From NCBI RefSeq assembly GCF_001641335.1, contig NZ_LVEM01000005.1:1-64000 (forward strand): a stretch of DNA of 64,000 bases, written 5' to 3'. Source of the stretch: Bradyrhizobium stylosanthis. Its GTDB lineage: Bacteria; Pseudomonadota; Alphaproteobacteria; Rhizobiales; Xanthobacteraceae. Under the pieces are notes generated by a model. That model was given only the letters and a program-made list of their open reading frames with translations. It had not been told where the DNA came from and did not search any database. Below, one piece after another: positions 16,346 to 25,409 of this stretch (its first letter is position 1; every line of letters begins with the position of its first letter). Both the position numbers and the translations under genes were made by a program.

Positions 16346-18081
16346 CCAAGAAGAAAATCACGCCCGACCAGCTTCGCAGCGCGCGCTGGTTCGCGCCCGA
16401 CGATCTCCGCTCGTTCGGCCACCGCTCCCGCACCATGCAGATGGGCTATGCGCCCGAGGAGTGGAAGGACCGTCCGATCATCGCGATCCTCAACACCTGG
16501 TCGGACGCGCAGCCCTGCCACATGCACTTCAAGTCGCGCGTCGACGACGTCAAGCGCGGCATCCTGATGGCCGGCGGCCTGCCGATCGAGCTGCCGGCAC
16601 TGTCGCTCTCGGAATCGCTGCTCAAGCCGACCACCATGCTCTATCGCAATCTGCTGGCGATGGACGCCGAGGAGCTGCTGCGCAGCCATCCCGTCGATGG
16701 CGTCGTGCTGATGGGCGGCTGCGACAAGACCACGCCGGCGCTGCTCTTGGGCGCGACCTCGATGAACATCCCGGCGATCTATCTGCCGGCCGGTCCCATG
16801 CTGCGCGGCAACTGGAAGGGCAAGACGCTCGGCTCCGGTTCGGACGGCTGGAAATACTGGGACGAGCGCCGCGCCGGCAAGATCTCGGACAAGGACTGGC
16901 TCGACATCGAGGCCGGCATCGCCCGCAGCTACGGCACCTGCATGACCATGGGCACAGCCTCGACCATGACCGCGATTGCCGAAGCGATCGGCATGACGCT
17001 GCCCGGCGCCTCCTCGATTCCGGCTGCCGATGCCAACCACATCCGCATGGCCAGTGAATGCGGACGCCGCATCGTCGAGATGGTGTGGGAAGACCTGACG
17101 CCGAAGGTGATCCAGACCCGCAAGGCGTTCGAGAACGCAATTGCCGTGGCGATGGCGATGGGCTGCTCGACCAATGCGATCATCCACCTGATCGCGCAGG
17201 CCCGCCGCGCCGGCCAGGACATCGGGCTCGACGATTTCGAGATCGCGAGCCGCAAGGTGCCCGTGATCGCCAATGTCCGCCCGAGCGGCGATGCGTACCT
17301 CATGGAGGACTTCTTCTACGCCGGCGGCCTGCCGGCGCTGATGGGCGAGATCAAGCAGCACCTGCATCTCGACTGCATCACCGTCACCGGACAGACGGTG
17401 GGTGAGAACATCGATGGCGCCGAGGTGCACAATGCCGATGTTATCCGCTCGGTCGACAATCCCATCTACAAGGAAGGTGCGCTCGCCGTGCTCAAGGGCA
17501 ATCTCGCGCCCGACGGCTGCGTCATCAAGCCCAGTGCCTGCGCGCCGCGCTTCCTCAAGCACACCGGGCCGGCGCTGGTGTTCGACGATTATCCCGCAAT
17601 GAAGAAGGCGGTCGACGATCCCAACCTCGACGTCACCGAGGACCACATCCTCATCCTGCGCAATGCCGGGCCGCAGGGCGGGCCGGGCATGCCGGAATGG
17701 GGCATGTTGCCGATCCCGACCAAGCTTGTGAAGCAGGGCGTGCGCGACATGGTGCGCATCTCGGATGCGCGCATGAGCGGCACCAGCTATGGCGCCTGCA
17801 TCCTGCACGTCTCGCCGGAATCCTACATCGGCGGTCCGCTGGCGCTGGTGCAGAACGGCGACCGCATCACGCTCGACGTTGCCGCCCGCACCATCAATCT
17901 CGATGTGCCCGAAGCCGAGCTCGCAAAGCGCCGCGCCGCCTGGAAGCAGCCCGAACGCCGCTTCGAGCGCGGCTATGGCTGGATGTTCACCAAGCACATC
18001 AAGCAGGCCAATGACGGCTGCGACTTCGACTTCCTCGAGACCGATTTCGGCGCGCCGATCGGCGAGCCGTCGATTTATTAA
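16342..18081 (+). CDS. IlvD/Edd-family dehydratase, probable aldonate dehydratase
   Basis: A 579-residue iron-sulfur dehydratase. Candidate cluster or metal ligands are Cys59 (NTWSDAQPC), Cys127 (MGGCDKTTP) and Cys200 (YGTCMTMGTAST). The length and the opening (RSARWFAPDDLRSFGHRSR) match the pentonate branch of the family, such as L-arabinonate or D-xylonate dehydratase, better than dihydroxy-acid dehydratase or phosphogluconate dehydratase. These enzymes convert aldonates to 2-keto-3-deoxy acids in the cytoplasm. The open frame extends far upstream through the permease gene in another phase, but the ATG at 16342 with ATGA overlap is the sensible start. Confidence 0.88.
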   Translation: MTKKKITPDQLRSARWFAPDDLRSFGHRSRTMQMGYAPEEWKDRPIIAILNTWSDAQPCHMHFKSRVDDVKRGILMAGGLPIELPALSLSESLLKPTTMLYRNLLAMDAEELLRSHPVDGVVLMGGCDKTTPALLLGATSMNIPAIYLPAGPMLRGNWKGKTLGSGSDGWKYWDERRAGKISDKDWLDIEAGIARSYGTCMTMGTASTMTAIAEAIGMTLPGASSIPAADANHIRMASECGRRIVEMVWEDLTPKVIQTRKAFENAIAVAMAMGCSTNAIIHLIAQARRAGQDIGLDDFEIASRKVPVIANVRPSGDAYLMEDFFYAGGLPALMGEIKQHLHLDCITVTGQTVGENIDGAEVHNADVIRSVDNPIYKEGALAVLKGNLAPDGCVIKPSACAPRFLKHTGPALVFDDYPAMKKAVDDPNLDVTEDHILILRNAGPQGGPGMPEWGMLPIPTKLVKQGVRDMVRISDARMSGTSYGACILHVSPESYIGGPLALVQNGDRITLDVAARTINLDVPEAELAKRRAAWKQPERRFERGYGWMFTKHIKQANDGCDFDFLETDFGAPIGEPSIY

Positions 18082-18086
18082 CACCG

Positions 18087-18183
18087 TCGTTCCGGGGCGA
18101 TGCGAAGCATCGAACCCGGAACCTCGAGATTCTCAGGTGCGCAATTGCGCACCGTAGTTCGCTTCGCGCCCCGGAATGACGAC
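18087..18183. repeat. Palindromic repeat with gtgcgcaattgcgcac core
   Basis: The ends gtcgttccggggcg and cgccccggaatgacgac are inverted copies. Inside is the palindrome at 18136-18153 (ggtgcgcaattgcgcacc), which also occurs twice in the element at 20116-20293. It separates the dehydratase and RraA-like genes. Confidence 0.7.
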
Positions 18184-18199
18184 CAGAGAGAAAGCGCAA

Positions 18200-18919
18200 A
18201 TGACAAAACTTTCCGAAGCCACCCGCAACAAGCTCAAATCCGTCTCCACCGCCACCGTCGCCACCGCTTTGTTCAAGCGCGGCCTGCGCATCCAGATGAT
18301 CCAGGATGTGCACCCCTTGAATCCGAACCAGCCGACCATGGTCGGCGAGGCCTTCACACTGCGCTACATGCCGGCGCGCGAGGACCTCAACACCATCGAC
18401 GTTTTCAAGGACCGTTCCCATCCACAGCGCAAGGCGGTCGAGGATTGCCCGCCCGGAGCTGTGCTGGTGATGGACAGCCGCAAGGACGCGCGCGCGGCCT
18501 CGGCCGGCGCGATCCTGGTGACGCGGCTGATGAAGCGCGGCGTCGCCGGCGTCGTGACAGATGGCGGCTTTCGCGATTCTGCCGAGATCGCTCAGCTCGA
18601 CATCCCCGCCTTCCACCATCGTCCGAGCGCGCCGACCAATCTGACGCTGCACCAGGCCATCGAGATCAACGTGCCGATCGGCTGCGGCGATGCGCCGGTG
18701 TTTCCCGGCGACGTCATTCTGGGTGACCGCGACGGCGTCATCGTCATCCCAGCGCATCTCGCCGACGATATCGCCAACGAAGCCTTCGAGATGACCGCCT
18801 TCGAGGACTTCGTCACCGAAGAGGTCGGCAAGGGCCGCGGCATCTTCGGCCTCTATCCCGCCACCGATCCGCAGACGCTGACCGATTTCGCGGCCTGGCG
18901 GCAAAAGAGAGGCCGCTAG
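18200..18919 (+). CDS. RraA-like protein, possible keto-acid aldolase
   Basis: A 239-residue RraA/HMG-aldolase-family protein. Family motifs are present: the phosphate or carboxylate loop region with the Arg-Asp pair (GVAGVVTDGGFRDS) and PGDVILGDRDGVIVIP. Class II aldolases of this family split 4-hydroxy-2-oxo acids to pyruvate with a divalent metal; others lack that role. Following an aldonate dehydratase, it could cleave the resulting 2-keto-3-deoxy acid, a step usually done by DapA- or HpcH-type aldolases. That is inference. A strong terminator follows at 18946. Confidence 0.8.
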   Translation: MTKLSEATRNKLKSVSTATVATALFKRGLRIQMIQDVHPLNPNQPTMVGEAFTLRYMPAREDLNTIDVFKDRSHPQRKAVEDCPPGAVLVMDSRKDARAASAGAILVTRLMKRGVAGVVTDGGFRDSAEIAQLDIPAFHHRPSAPTNLTLHQAIEINVPIGCGDAPVFPGDVILGDRDGVIVIPAHLADDIANEAFEMTAFEDFVTEEVGKGRGIFGLYPATDPQTLTDFAAWRQKRGR

Positions 18920-18945
18920 GCCAAAGCCAAGCCACATCAAGAAAC

Positions 18946-18974
18946 AGGCCGGCGCATCAAGCGCCGGCCTTTTA
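18946..18974 (+). terminator. Rho-independent terminator after the RraA-like gene
   Basis: A perfect 10-bp GC-rich stem (aggccggcgc / gcgccggcct) with a 5-nt loop atcaa and a short T-run. It ends the transport-dehydratase-RraA mRNA 27 bp after the stop and lies just before the lactonase gene, which may need its own promoter or depend on read-through. Confidence 0.8.
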
Positions 18975-18993
18975 TCAAGCAGGGAGGACTTTC

Positions 18994-20085
18994 ATGAATT
19001 TCACGCGACGCAACCTCATGGCCGGCGCCGGCGCGGCGGCGGCTTCGGCACTTCTCGCCCGCGCCGCCGGCGCGCAGTCGTTCGCCTTCACACCGAACCA
19101 GCGCTACCCGGACCCGGCCGTCCAGATCCTCGATCCGAGCTTCGCAAAATATCGCCTCTATTCCTCGACGGTCGAGCAGGTTGCGACCGGCATGCGCTGG
19201 GCCGAAGGTCCGGTCTATTTCCCCGAGGGCGGATATCTGCTGGTCTCCGACATTCCCAACAACCGGATCATGAAGTTCGACGAGAAGACCGGGCAGACCA
19301 GCGTGTTCCGCGCCAACGCCAATTACGCCAACGGCAATGCCAGGGATCGCCAGGGCCGCCTCGTGACCTGCGAGCACTCCGTCACCCGCCGCATCACCCG
19401 CACCGAGAAGGACGGCAAGATCACCGTGCTCGCCGACAAGTTCGAGGGCAAGCGGCTGAACGCGCCGAACGACATCGTGGTCAAGTCGGACGACAGCATC
19501 TGGTTCACCGATCCCCTGTTCGGCATCAACGGCGAGTGGGAAGGCAAGAAGGAGAAGGCGGAGCAGGCCACCACGAACGTCTATCGCATCGCCAAGGACG
19601 GCAAGATCAGCGCGGTCCTTACCGACCTCGTCAATCCGAACGGCCTTGCCTTCTCGCCGGACGAGAAGAAGCTCTACATCGTCGAGTGGAAGGGCACGCC
19701 GAACCGCAGCATCTGGAGCTACAATGTCGGCGACGACGGCAGCCTCAGCGGCAAGACCAAGCTGATCGACGCCGCCGACCAGGGCTCGCTCGATGGTTTC
19801 CGTGTCGATCGCGACGGCAATCTCTGGTGCGGCTGGGGCTCCAACGGCGCGCTCCAGGGCGAGGCCACCGACATCGGCGGCCGCAAGGTGTTCCAGCTCA
19901 AGGGCAAGTCGGAAGACCTCGACGGCGTCATGGTCTTCAACCCCGAAGGTAAGGCTCTCGCCTTCATCAAGCTGCCCGAGCGCTGCGCCAATCTCTGCTT
20001 CGGCGGCCCCAAGAACAACCGCCTCTACATGGCGAGCAGCCATTCGGTCTATGCGCTCTATGTCGAGGCGCACGGGGCGGTGTGA
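18994..20085 (+). CDS. SMP-30/gluconolactonase-family protein, exported by Tat
   Basis: A 363-residue six-bladed beta-propeller lactonase. It starts with a twin-arginine signal (FTRRNLMAGAGAAAASALLA), so it probably folds in the cytoplasm and acts in the periplasm. Metal-site elements of the family are visible: Glu in RWAEGPVYF, Asn in LNAPNDIV, Asn in VNPNGLAF and Asp in SLDGFRVD. It should hydrolyse an aldonolactone to the acid that the nearby importer and dehydratase handle. AGGGAGG precedes the ATG. Its substrate is not set by sequence. Confidence 0.87.
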   Translation: MNFTRRNLMAGAGAAAASALLARAAGAQSFAFTPNQRYPDPAVQILDPSFAKYRLYSSTVEQVATGMRWAEGPVYFPEGGYLLVSDIPNNRIMKFDEKTGQTSVFRANANYANGNARDRQGRLVTCEHSVTRRITRTEKDGKITVLADKFEGKRLNAPNDIVVKSDDSIWFTDPLFGINGEWEGKKEKAEQATTNVYRIAKDGKISAVLTDLVNPNGLAFSPDEKKLYIVEWKGTPNRSIWSYNVGDDGSLSGKTKLIDAADQGSLDGFRVDRDGNLWCGWGSNGALQGEATDIGGRKVFQLKGKSEDLDGVMVFNPEGKALAFIKLPERCANLCFGGPKNNRLYMASSHSVYALYVEAHGAV

Positions 20086-20115
20086 GCCTGATTGCTGGGT
20101 GGTAGCTAGCACAGG

Positions 20116-20293
20116 GTCGTCCCGGCCTAGTGCGCAATTGCGCACGGGGGCCGGGACCCATAACCCCAGGGAGCAGTTTGACGAAGACCAGTAGTCAAAG
20201 GGTCTTCGTCGGTACTGCTTCCGTCTCCCACCGATAGATCAGGCGGTATGGGTCCCGGCCCCCGTGCGCAATTGCGCACTAGGCCGGGACGAC
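20116..20293. repeat. Large inverted repeat with perfect 47-bp arms
   Basis: Arms at 20116-20162 and 20247-20293 are exact reverse complements, separated by 84 bp. Each arm holds the gtgcgcaattgcgcac palindrome. The interior begins accccagggagcagtttg, shared with the element at 25410-25550, so the two are one family. There is no coding sign. Confidence 0.85.
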
Positions 20294-20300
20294 AACTGCC

Positions 20301-20387
20301 GTAGGGTGGGCAAAGCGAAGCGTGCCCACCTCGTCGTCATGATTGAGAGATGGTGGGCACGGCGCTACGCGCCTTTGCCCACCCTAC
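20301..20387. repeat. gtagggtgg-type palindromic repeat, copy 1
   Basis: It runs from gtagggtgggcaaagcgaag to tttgcccaccctac, with inverted ends. Related copies are at 27757-27871, 30893-31007, 34301-34437 and 39404-39520. It directly follows the large inverted repeat and fills the convergent gap before the peptidase gene. Confidence 0.75.
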
Positions 20388-20403
20388 AAGGCTGCGGGTG
20401 TGG

Positions 20404-22509
20404 CTACACCCCGGCCTCCGCCATCCCCGCCGCCCACAGCGCGAACGCATAGACGATCGCGACTTCGTCCAGCCGATCAAAGCGCCCCGAGGCGCCGCCA
20501 TGGCCGGCGCCCATGTTGGTGCGGAGCAGGACGGGGCCGCCGCCGCTCATGGTGGCGCGCAGGCGCGCGATCCATTTGGCGGGCTCCCAATAGGTGACGC
20601 GCGGATCGGTCAATCCCCCCATTGCCAAAATCGCCGGATAGTCCTTCGCCGCGACATTGTCGTAGGGCGAGTAGGACAGGATGGTGCGAAAATCCTTTTC
20701 GCTCTCGATCGGGTTGCCCCATTCGGGCCATTCCGGCGGCGTCAGCGGCAGGGTGTCGTCGAGCATGGTGTTGAGCACGTCGACGAACGGCACCTCCGCG
20801 ACGATGCCCGCGAACAATTCGCCGGCGCGGTTGGCCACCGCGCCCATCAGCATGCCGCCGGCCGAGCCGCCGTGGCCGACGATGCGTTTCGCGCTGGTGT
20901 ATTTCGCAGCGATCAGCGCGCGGGCGCTGGCGGCGAAATCGTCGAACGAGTTGGTCTTTTTCTCGCGCTTGCCGTCGAGATACCAGCCCCAGCCCTTGTC
21001 GGCGCCGCCGCGGATATGCGCGATGGCGTAGACGAAGCCGCGGTCGACCAGCGACAGGCGGTTGGCGTTGAACGAGGCCGGCATCGCCATGCCGTAGGAG
21101 CCGTAGCCGTAGAGCAGCAGCGGCGCCGCGCCGTCGAGCTTCAGCCCGCGGCGGTGGAGGATCGACACGGGCACCTCGGCGCCGTCCTGCGCCTTCGCCA
21201 TGATGCGCGTGGTGACGTAGTCGGCCGCGTTGTGGCCCGAGGGAATCTCCTGGCGCTTGCGCAAGGTGCGCGTGCGCCTGGCCATGTCGTAGTCATAGAC
21301 CTCCGACGGCGTCGTCATCGACGAATAGGCGAAGCGCAGAGTAGTCGTCTCGAATTCGTAGGAGCCCATCGTGTCCAGCGAGTAGGCGGCCTCGTCGAAG
21401 GCGATGGCGTGCTCCTCGCTGGTCTTGAGATCGCGGATCACGATCGACGGCAGCGCATTGGCGCGCTCCAGCCGCACCAGATGGCCGGCATAGAGATCGA
21501 GGTCGATGATGTAGATGCCGGGGCGATACGGGATCAGGTCGCGCCAGTTCTTGCGCTCGGGCGATGACAGCGGCGCGGTGACGATCTTGAAGTCGATGGC
21601 GTCGTCGGCATTGGTGAGGATGAACAGCTCGTCGCCGCGATCGGCGAGCGAATATTGCACGCCTTCTTCGCGCGCCGCGACCAGGCGCGGCGGCGCCTCG
21701 GGATGGGCGAGATCGATCAGCCGCTGCTCGCTTGTCTCGTGGTCGCCGCCCGCGATCACGCAGAAGCGGCCGCTGGTGCTCTCGTGCAGATGGGTGAACC
21801 AGCCCGCATCCTGCTCCTCATAGACCAGCGTGTCGTCGGCCTGTTTGGTGCCGAGCTTGTGGCGCCACACCTGCATCGGCCGGTGGTTGTCGTCGAGCTT
21901 CACATAGAAGAAGCTCTTGCAGTCCGCGGCCCAGACCACGCCGCCGTCAGTCTCCTCGACCAGATCGTCGAGATCCGTCCCCGTCGCCCAGTCGCGCACG
22001 CGGATGGAGAAATATTCCGAGCCCTTGGTGTCCGCGCTCCAGGCCTCCAGCTTGTGATCGTAGGAGTGCCGGCTGCCGCCGAACTTGAAATATTTGTGGT
22101 CCTTGGCGAGCGCATCGCCGTCGAGCACGATCTGCTCGTTGCCGCCGTCGCGCGGCATACGGCCGAACAGTTCGTGCTGTCCGCCCTCGCGGAACCTGCG
22201 GAAATAGGCGAAGGGGCCGTCCGGCGACGGCACGCTGGAATCGTCCTCCTTGATCCGCCCGCGCATCTCGCGCACCAGCGTCTTCTGCAAGCCTGAGGTA
22301 TGGCCGAGCAGGCTCTCGGTGTAGACGTTCTCCTCGTCCAGATATTTGCGGATGTCAGGGTCGAGCACCGCGGGGTCGCGCAGCACCTCCTGCCATTTCT
22401 CGTCCTTCAGCCAGGCATAGTCGTCGGTCACGGCGATGCCGTGCCGCGTGAAGGAATGCGGCCGGCGCGGGGCGACGGGGGGCTTCGAAGGCGTCTTGGC
22501 TTGGGTCAC
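20404..22509 (-). CDS. S9 prolyl oligopeptidase family, oligopeptidase B-like
   Basis: A 701-residue serine peptidase, the usual length for PtrB. The N-terminal beta-propeller (about 70-400) is followed by an alpha/beta-hydrolase domain. The nucleophile Ser lies in GHGGSAGGMLMG, with the acid region DPRVTYWEPAKW and the His in GAGHGGASGRF. Oligopeptidase B cuts short peptides after Lys or Arg in the cytoplasm; no signal peptide is present. The opening (RPHSFTRHGIAVTDDYAWLKD) is typical. It is a single-gene unit. Confidence 0.92.
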   Translation of the reverse strand: MTQAKTPSKPPVAPRRPHSFTRHGIAVTDDYAWLKDEKWQEVLRDPAVLDPDIRKYLDEENVYTESLLGHTSGLQKTLVREMRGRIKEDDSSVPSPDGPFAYFRRFREGGQHELFGRMPRDGGNEQIVLDGDALAKDHKYFKFGGSRHSYDHKLEAWSADTKGSEYFSIRVRDWATGTDLDDLVEETDGGVVWAADCKSFFYVKLDDNHRPMQVWRHKLGTKQADDTLVYEEQDAGWFTHLHESTSGRFCVIAGGDHETSEQRLIDLAHPEAPPRLVAAREEGVQYSLADRGDELFILTNADDAIDFKIVTAPLSSPERKNWRDLIPYRPGIYIIDLDLYAGHLVRLERANALPSIVIRDLKTSEEHAIAFDEAAYSLDTMGSYEFETTTLRFAYSSMTTPSEVYDYDMARRTRTLRKRQEIPSGHNAADYVTTRIMAKAQDGAEVPVSILHRRGLKLDGAAPLLLYGYGSYGMAMPASFNANRLSLVDRGFVYAIAHIRGGADKGWGWYLDGKREKKTNSFDDFAASARALIAAKYTSAKRIVGHGGSAGGMLMGAVANRAGELFAGIVAEVPFVDVLNTMLDDTLPLTPPEWPEWGNPIESEKDFRTILSYSPYDNVAAKDYPAILAMGGLTDPRVTYWEPAKWIARLRATMSGGGPVLLRTNMGAGHGGASGRFDRLDEVAIVYAFALWAAGMAEAGV

Positions 22510-22855
22510 TCGGTCCTCGTTCGTCAGCGCATCGTCTTGTCTTAACCTCGCCCCGCTTGCGGGGGGAGAGGTCGCCGCGAAGCGGCGGGTGAGGGGGTAC
22601 AGGTCCCTCGATCATCTCGCGTGGGGAGAGAGGCCCCTCACCCCAACCCTCTCAGGGCGAGCGTAGCTCGTCCCGGCCCCGTAAGAACGGGGAGAGGGAG
22701 AAGAAGGGCCGCCGCCTTGTTCGCGCGTTCCCTTATATCGTCCCGTTTCCACGAATTGCCAGCGTGGCAGTTCCCAGGGCTGCGCCAAGTCGCCGGGTTG
22801 TTGAACCGCCCCTTGTATGCTTTAGGGGCAATACCCCCGCCGCCGGTCCAGCACG
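22510..22855. other. Intergenic region holding a GC-rich repeat
   Basis: A repeat of about 170 bp (22542-22712) carries cctcgccccgcttgcgggg, ggtcgccgcgaagcggcggg and ccccaaccctctc / gaacggggagagggag segments, a kind of element common between genes of these bacteria. The last 140 bp have no repeat and probably hold the promoter of the acyltransferase gene. Confidence 0.6.
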
Positions 22856-24292
22856 ATGCTGTTCAATTCCTACCCGTTCATCCTGCTGTTCCTGCCGGCC
22901 GCACTCGCTGGCTATTTCTGGCTTGGGCGGCGCAGCAATCTGACGCCGGTGATCTGGCTGGCGCTGGCCTCGCTGACCTTTTACGCGATCGGCAACTGGC
23001 AGTTCGTGGCCCTGCTGCTGCTCTCGATCGCCTTCAACTATGGCGTCGGTCATCTCCTGATCGTGGCTAAGCTCGGCCCGTCGCAGCGCAAGGCCGCGCT
23101 CATTCTCGGTGTCGCCGGCGATCTCCTCGTGCTCGGCATCTTCAAATATGCCGGCTTTGCCACCGAGAACGTCAACGCGCTCTTCGGCACGCATCTCGCG
23201 GTTCACATCCTGCTGCCGGTCGGCATCTCCTTCTACACGTTCACGCAGATCGCGTTCCTGGTGGATGCGTATCGCGGCCAGGTCGCGGCCTATGCGCTGC
23301 CGCACTACGCGCTGTTCGTGACCTACTTTCCGCATCTGATCGCGGGGCCGATCCTCCACCACAAGGACATGATCCCGCAATTCGAGCAGGAGGAGGCGAA
23401 GCATCCGCATGCGCATCTGATCCTGTGCGGGATCGTGATCTTCGCGATCGGCCTGTTCAAGAAGACCTGCCTCGCCGACGGCATCCAGCCCCTGGTCGCG
23501 CTCGCCTTCGAGGCGCGATCGCCGAGCTTCGACCAGGCCTGGCTCGGTGCGCTCGCCTACACGTTCCAGCTCTATTTCGACTTCTCCGGCTATTCCGACA
23601 TGGCGATCGGCATATCGCTGATGTTCGGCATCTTCCTGCCCGTCAACTTCAATTCGCCCTACAAGGCGACCAGCATTGTCGAGTTCTGGCGCCGCTGGCA
23701 CATGACCTTGTCGCAGTTCCTGCGCGACTATCTTTACATCCCGCTCGGCGGCAACAGGCGCGGCCGCGTGCTGCGCTATGTCAATCTGATGCTCACGATG
23801 CTGCTCGGCGGGCTCTGGCACGGCGCGGCCTGGACCTTCGTCGTGTGGGGCGCGCTGCACGGCGCCTATCTCTGCGTCAACCATGCCTTCAACGCGCTGA
23901 TGCCGAACGTTCCTCCGCTGCTGGCGCGCCCGGGCCGCGTGATCGGAGCCGTGCTGACGTTCCTCGCGGTCGTCATCGCCTGGGTGTTCTTCCGCGCCGA
24001 GAGCGTCACCTGGGCGCTGCGGGTGCTCCACGCCATGGCGGATCCCGCGACGATCGTGTTCGGCCGCGAGGAGATCGCAGCGCTGGTGCAGGTCGCGATC
24101 TATGCCGCGCTGGTGTGGTTGGCGCCGAACACGCAGCAGATCATGGGCTACGATCACGCGAGCCGCCGTGTCGGCGAGAGCTTGCCGGCAGGGCGCATGC
24201 GGCCGCTGGTGCTCTCCGCGGCCTCGCTGGTGCTCGCCTTCGGCATTCTGGGCATCCAGAGCCACAGCGAATTCATCTATTTCCGGTTCTGA
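22856..24292 (+). CDS. MBOAT-family O-acyltransferase, AlgI-like
   Basis: A 478-residue membrane protein with about ten or more helices. The catalytic His is His322 in LLGGLWHGAAWTFVVWG, and the active-site region WRRWHMTLSQFLRDYLYIPLGGN is typical (residues 280-302). AlgI-type proteins move acetyl groups across the membrane onto exopolysaccharide or other periplasmic acceptors. The next gene overlaps its stop (tgatg) and probably completes the transfer. No polysaccharide synthase is nearby, so the acceptor is unknown. Confidence 0.9.
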   Translation: MLFNSYPFILLFLPAALAGYFWLGRRSNLTPVIWLALASLTFYAIGNWQFVALLLLSIAFNYGVGHLLIVAKLGPSQRKAALILGVAGDLLVLGIFKYAGFATENVNALFGTHLAVHILLPVGISFYTFTQIAFLVDAYRGQVAAYALPHYALFVTYFPHLIAGPILHHKDMIPQFEQEEAKHPHAHLILCGIVIFAIGLFKKTCLADGIQPLVALAFEARSPSFDQAWLGALAYTFQLYFDFSGYSDMAIGISLMFGIFLPVNFNSPYKATSIVEFWRRWHMTLSQFLRDYLYIPLGGNRRGRVLRYVNLMLTMLLGGLWHGAAWTFVVWGALHGAYLCVNHAFNALMPNVPPLLARPGRVIGAVLTFLAVVIAWVFFRAESVTWALRVLHAMADPATIVFGREEIAALVQVAIYAALVWLAPNTQQIMGYDHASRRVGESLPAGRMRPLVLSAASLVLAFGILGIQSHSEFIYFRF

Positions 24293-25395
24293 TGCGCGGA
24301 TCATTCACCAGCCTGAAGCGTCTTCTCCTCGCCAGCTTGGTGTGCCTGCTGGGCGCGGCAGTGCTCACCTACGCCGTCGATCCCCTGCAACTGTTTCGTC
24401 CTTCGCCGCAGGCGTTCTATTCCGACGACACGCGGGTGCAGAATGCCGGGCTGATCCGCAGCCAGTCGTTCGACACCGCCTTCATGGGCACCTCCCTCGC
24501 GATCCATTTCCGCCAGAGCGACATCGACCGCGCGCTCGGCGTCCAGTCGCTGAAGCTGGCGATGACCGGCTCCAATTCGCGCCAGCAGGCCTTCGTGCTG
24601 GATCAGGCGATCGGCCGCGGCGCAAAGCGCGTGATCTGGGCGATGGACGATTTCATCTTTGTCGATGCCGCCGACATCGAGGCCGATCCCTATCTGTCCG
24701 TCGATCTCTATCGCGGGACGGCGAGGGGGATCGCGTCCTACCTGTTCAGCGCGGCGATGGCGAAGGAATCCCTGTTTTCATTGCTGCGGTCCGTTCCGCC
24801 GCTGCAGCAGCCGCTGGCGCGCGCGGCGCCCTATCTTCCCGTCAAGTTCGCGCTGGATGACGTCGACGACATCTACGCGCTGCCGCGCGATTTCGACATT
24901 GCGCGCGACTACAATGCGAGCAGGACGCTCGCCGCCTTCGCCTATATCACGAGCCCGGTGCGCAGCCGTTTCCTCGGCGAAGGCTATGGCTATGAGGCCA
25001 TGGTCCGGCATTTCGAGCAGGATGCCGTCGGCCTGATCACGCGCCATCCGGACGTGAGCTTCGACATCTACTTCCCGCCCTACTCGATCCTGCAATTCGT
25101 CGCGATGCGCGATGCTTCGCCGCAGACGCTGAAGATCGTGACGGACCTCACCGCGCATATCGCCGAGCGCCTGACCAAGCTTCCCAACGTCCGCCTGCAT
25201 GATTTCCGCGCGATCAAGTCGGTGACGCACGACCTGAACAATTACAGCGACGTCATCCACCATTCGCCGCTGATCGATGCAAAGGTGCTGGGATGGCTGG
25301 CGAGCGGAGAATATCGCGTCGATCCGAAGACGCCGACCGCGTCGCTGGATGAGCTGAAGGCGCAGGTCGAGGCGTATCGGGTGCCGCAACCGTAA
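24292..25395 (+). CDS. Membrane-anchored SGNH-like partner of the acyltransferase
   Basis: A 367-residue protein with an N-terminal anchor or uncleaved signal (about residues 9-28: LLLASLVCLLGAAVLTYAV). No close family was recalled. An SGNH/DHHW-like pattern can be read: a Ser in FMGTSLAIHF after a short strand, and Asp and His late in the protein in NNYSDVIHHSPLI. In known systems, a periplasmic AlgX/AlgJ-type SGNH protein takes the acetyl group from the MBOAT protein. The overlap with the MBOAT gene supports that role here. The catalytic assignment is inferred. Confidence 0.72.
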   Translation: MRGSFTSLKRLLLASLVCLLGAAVLTYAVDPLQLFRPSPQAFYSDDTRVQNAGLIRSQSFDTAFMGTSLAIHFRQSDIDRALGVQSLKLAMTGSNSRQQAFVLDQAIGRGAKRVIWAMDDFIFVDAADIEADPYLSVDLYRGTARGIASYLFSAAMAKESLFSLLRSVPPLQQPLARAAPYLPVKFALDDVDDIYALPRDFDIARDYNASRTLAAFAYITSPVRSRFLGEGYGYEAMVRHFEQDAVGLITRHPDVSFDIYFPPYSILQFVAMRDASPQTLKIVTDLTAHIAERLTKLPNVRLHDFRAIKSVTHDLNNYSDVIHHSPLIDAKVLGWLASGEYRVDPKTPTASLDELKAQVEAYRVPQP

Positions 25396-25409
25396 CCAAA
25401 CATTCCGAT

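Noticed and set aside
20116..20387. CRISPR-like array
   Set aside because: The repeated units are inverted palindromes without regular spacers, and no cas gene is present.
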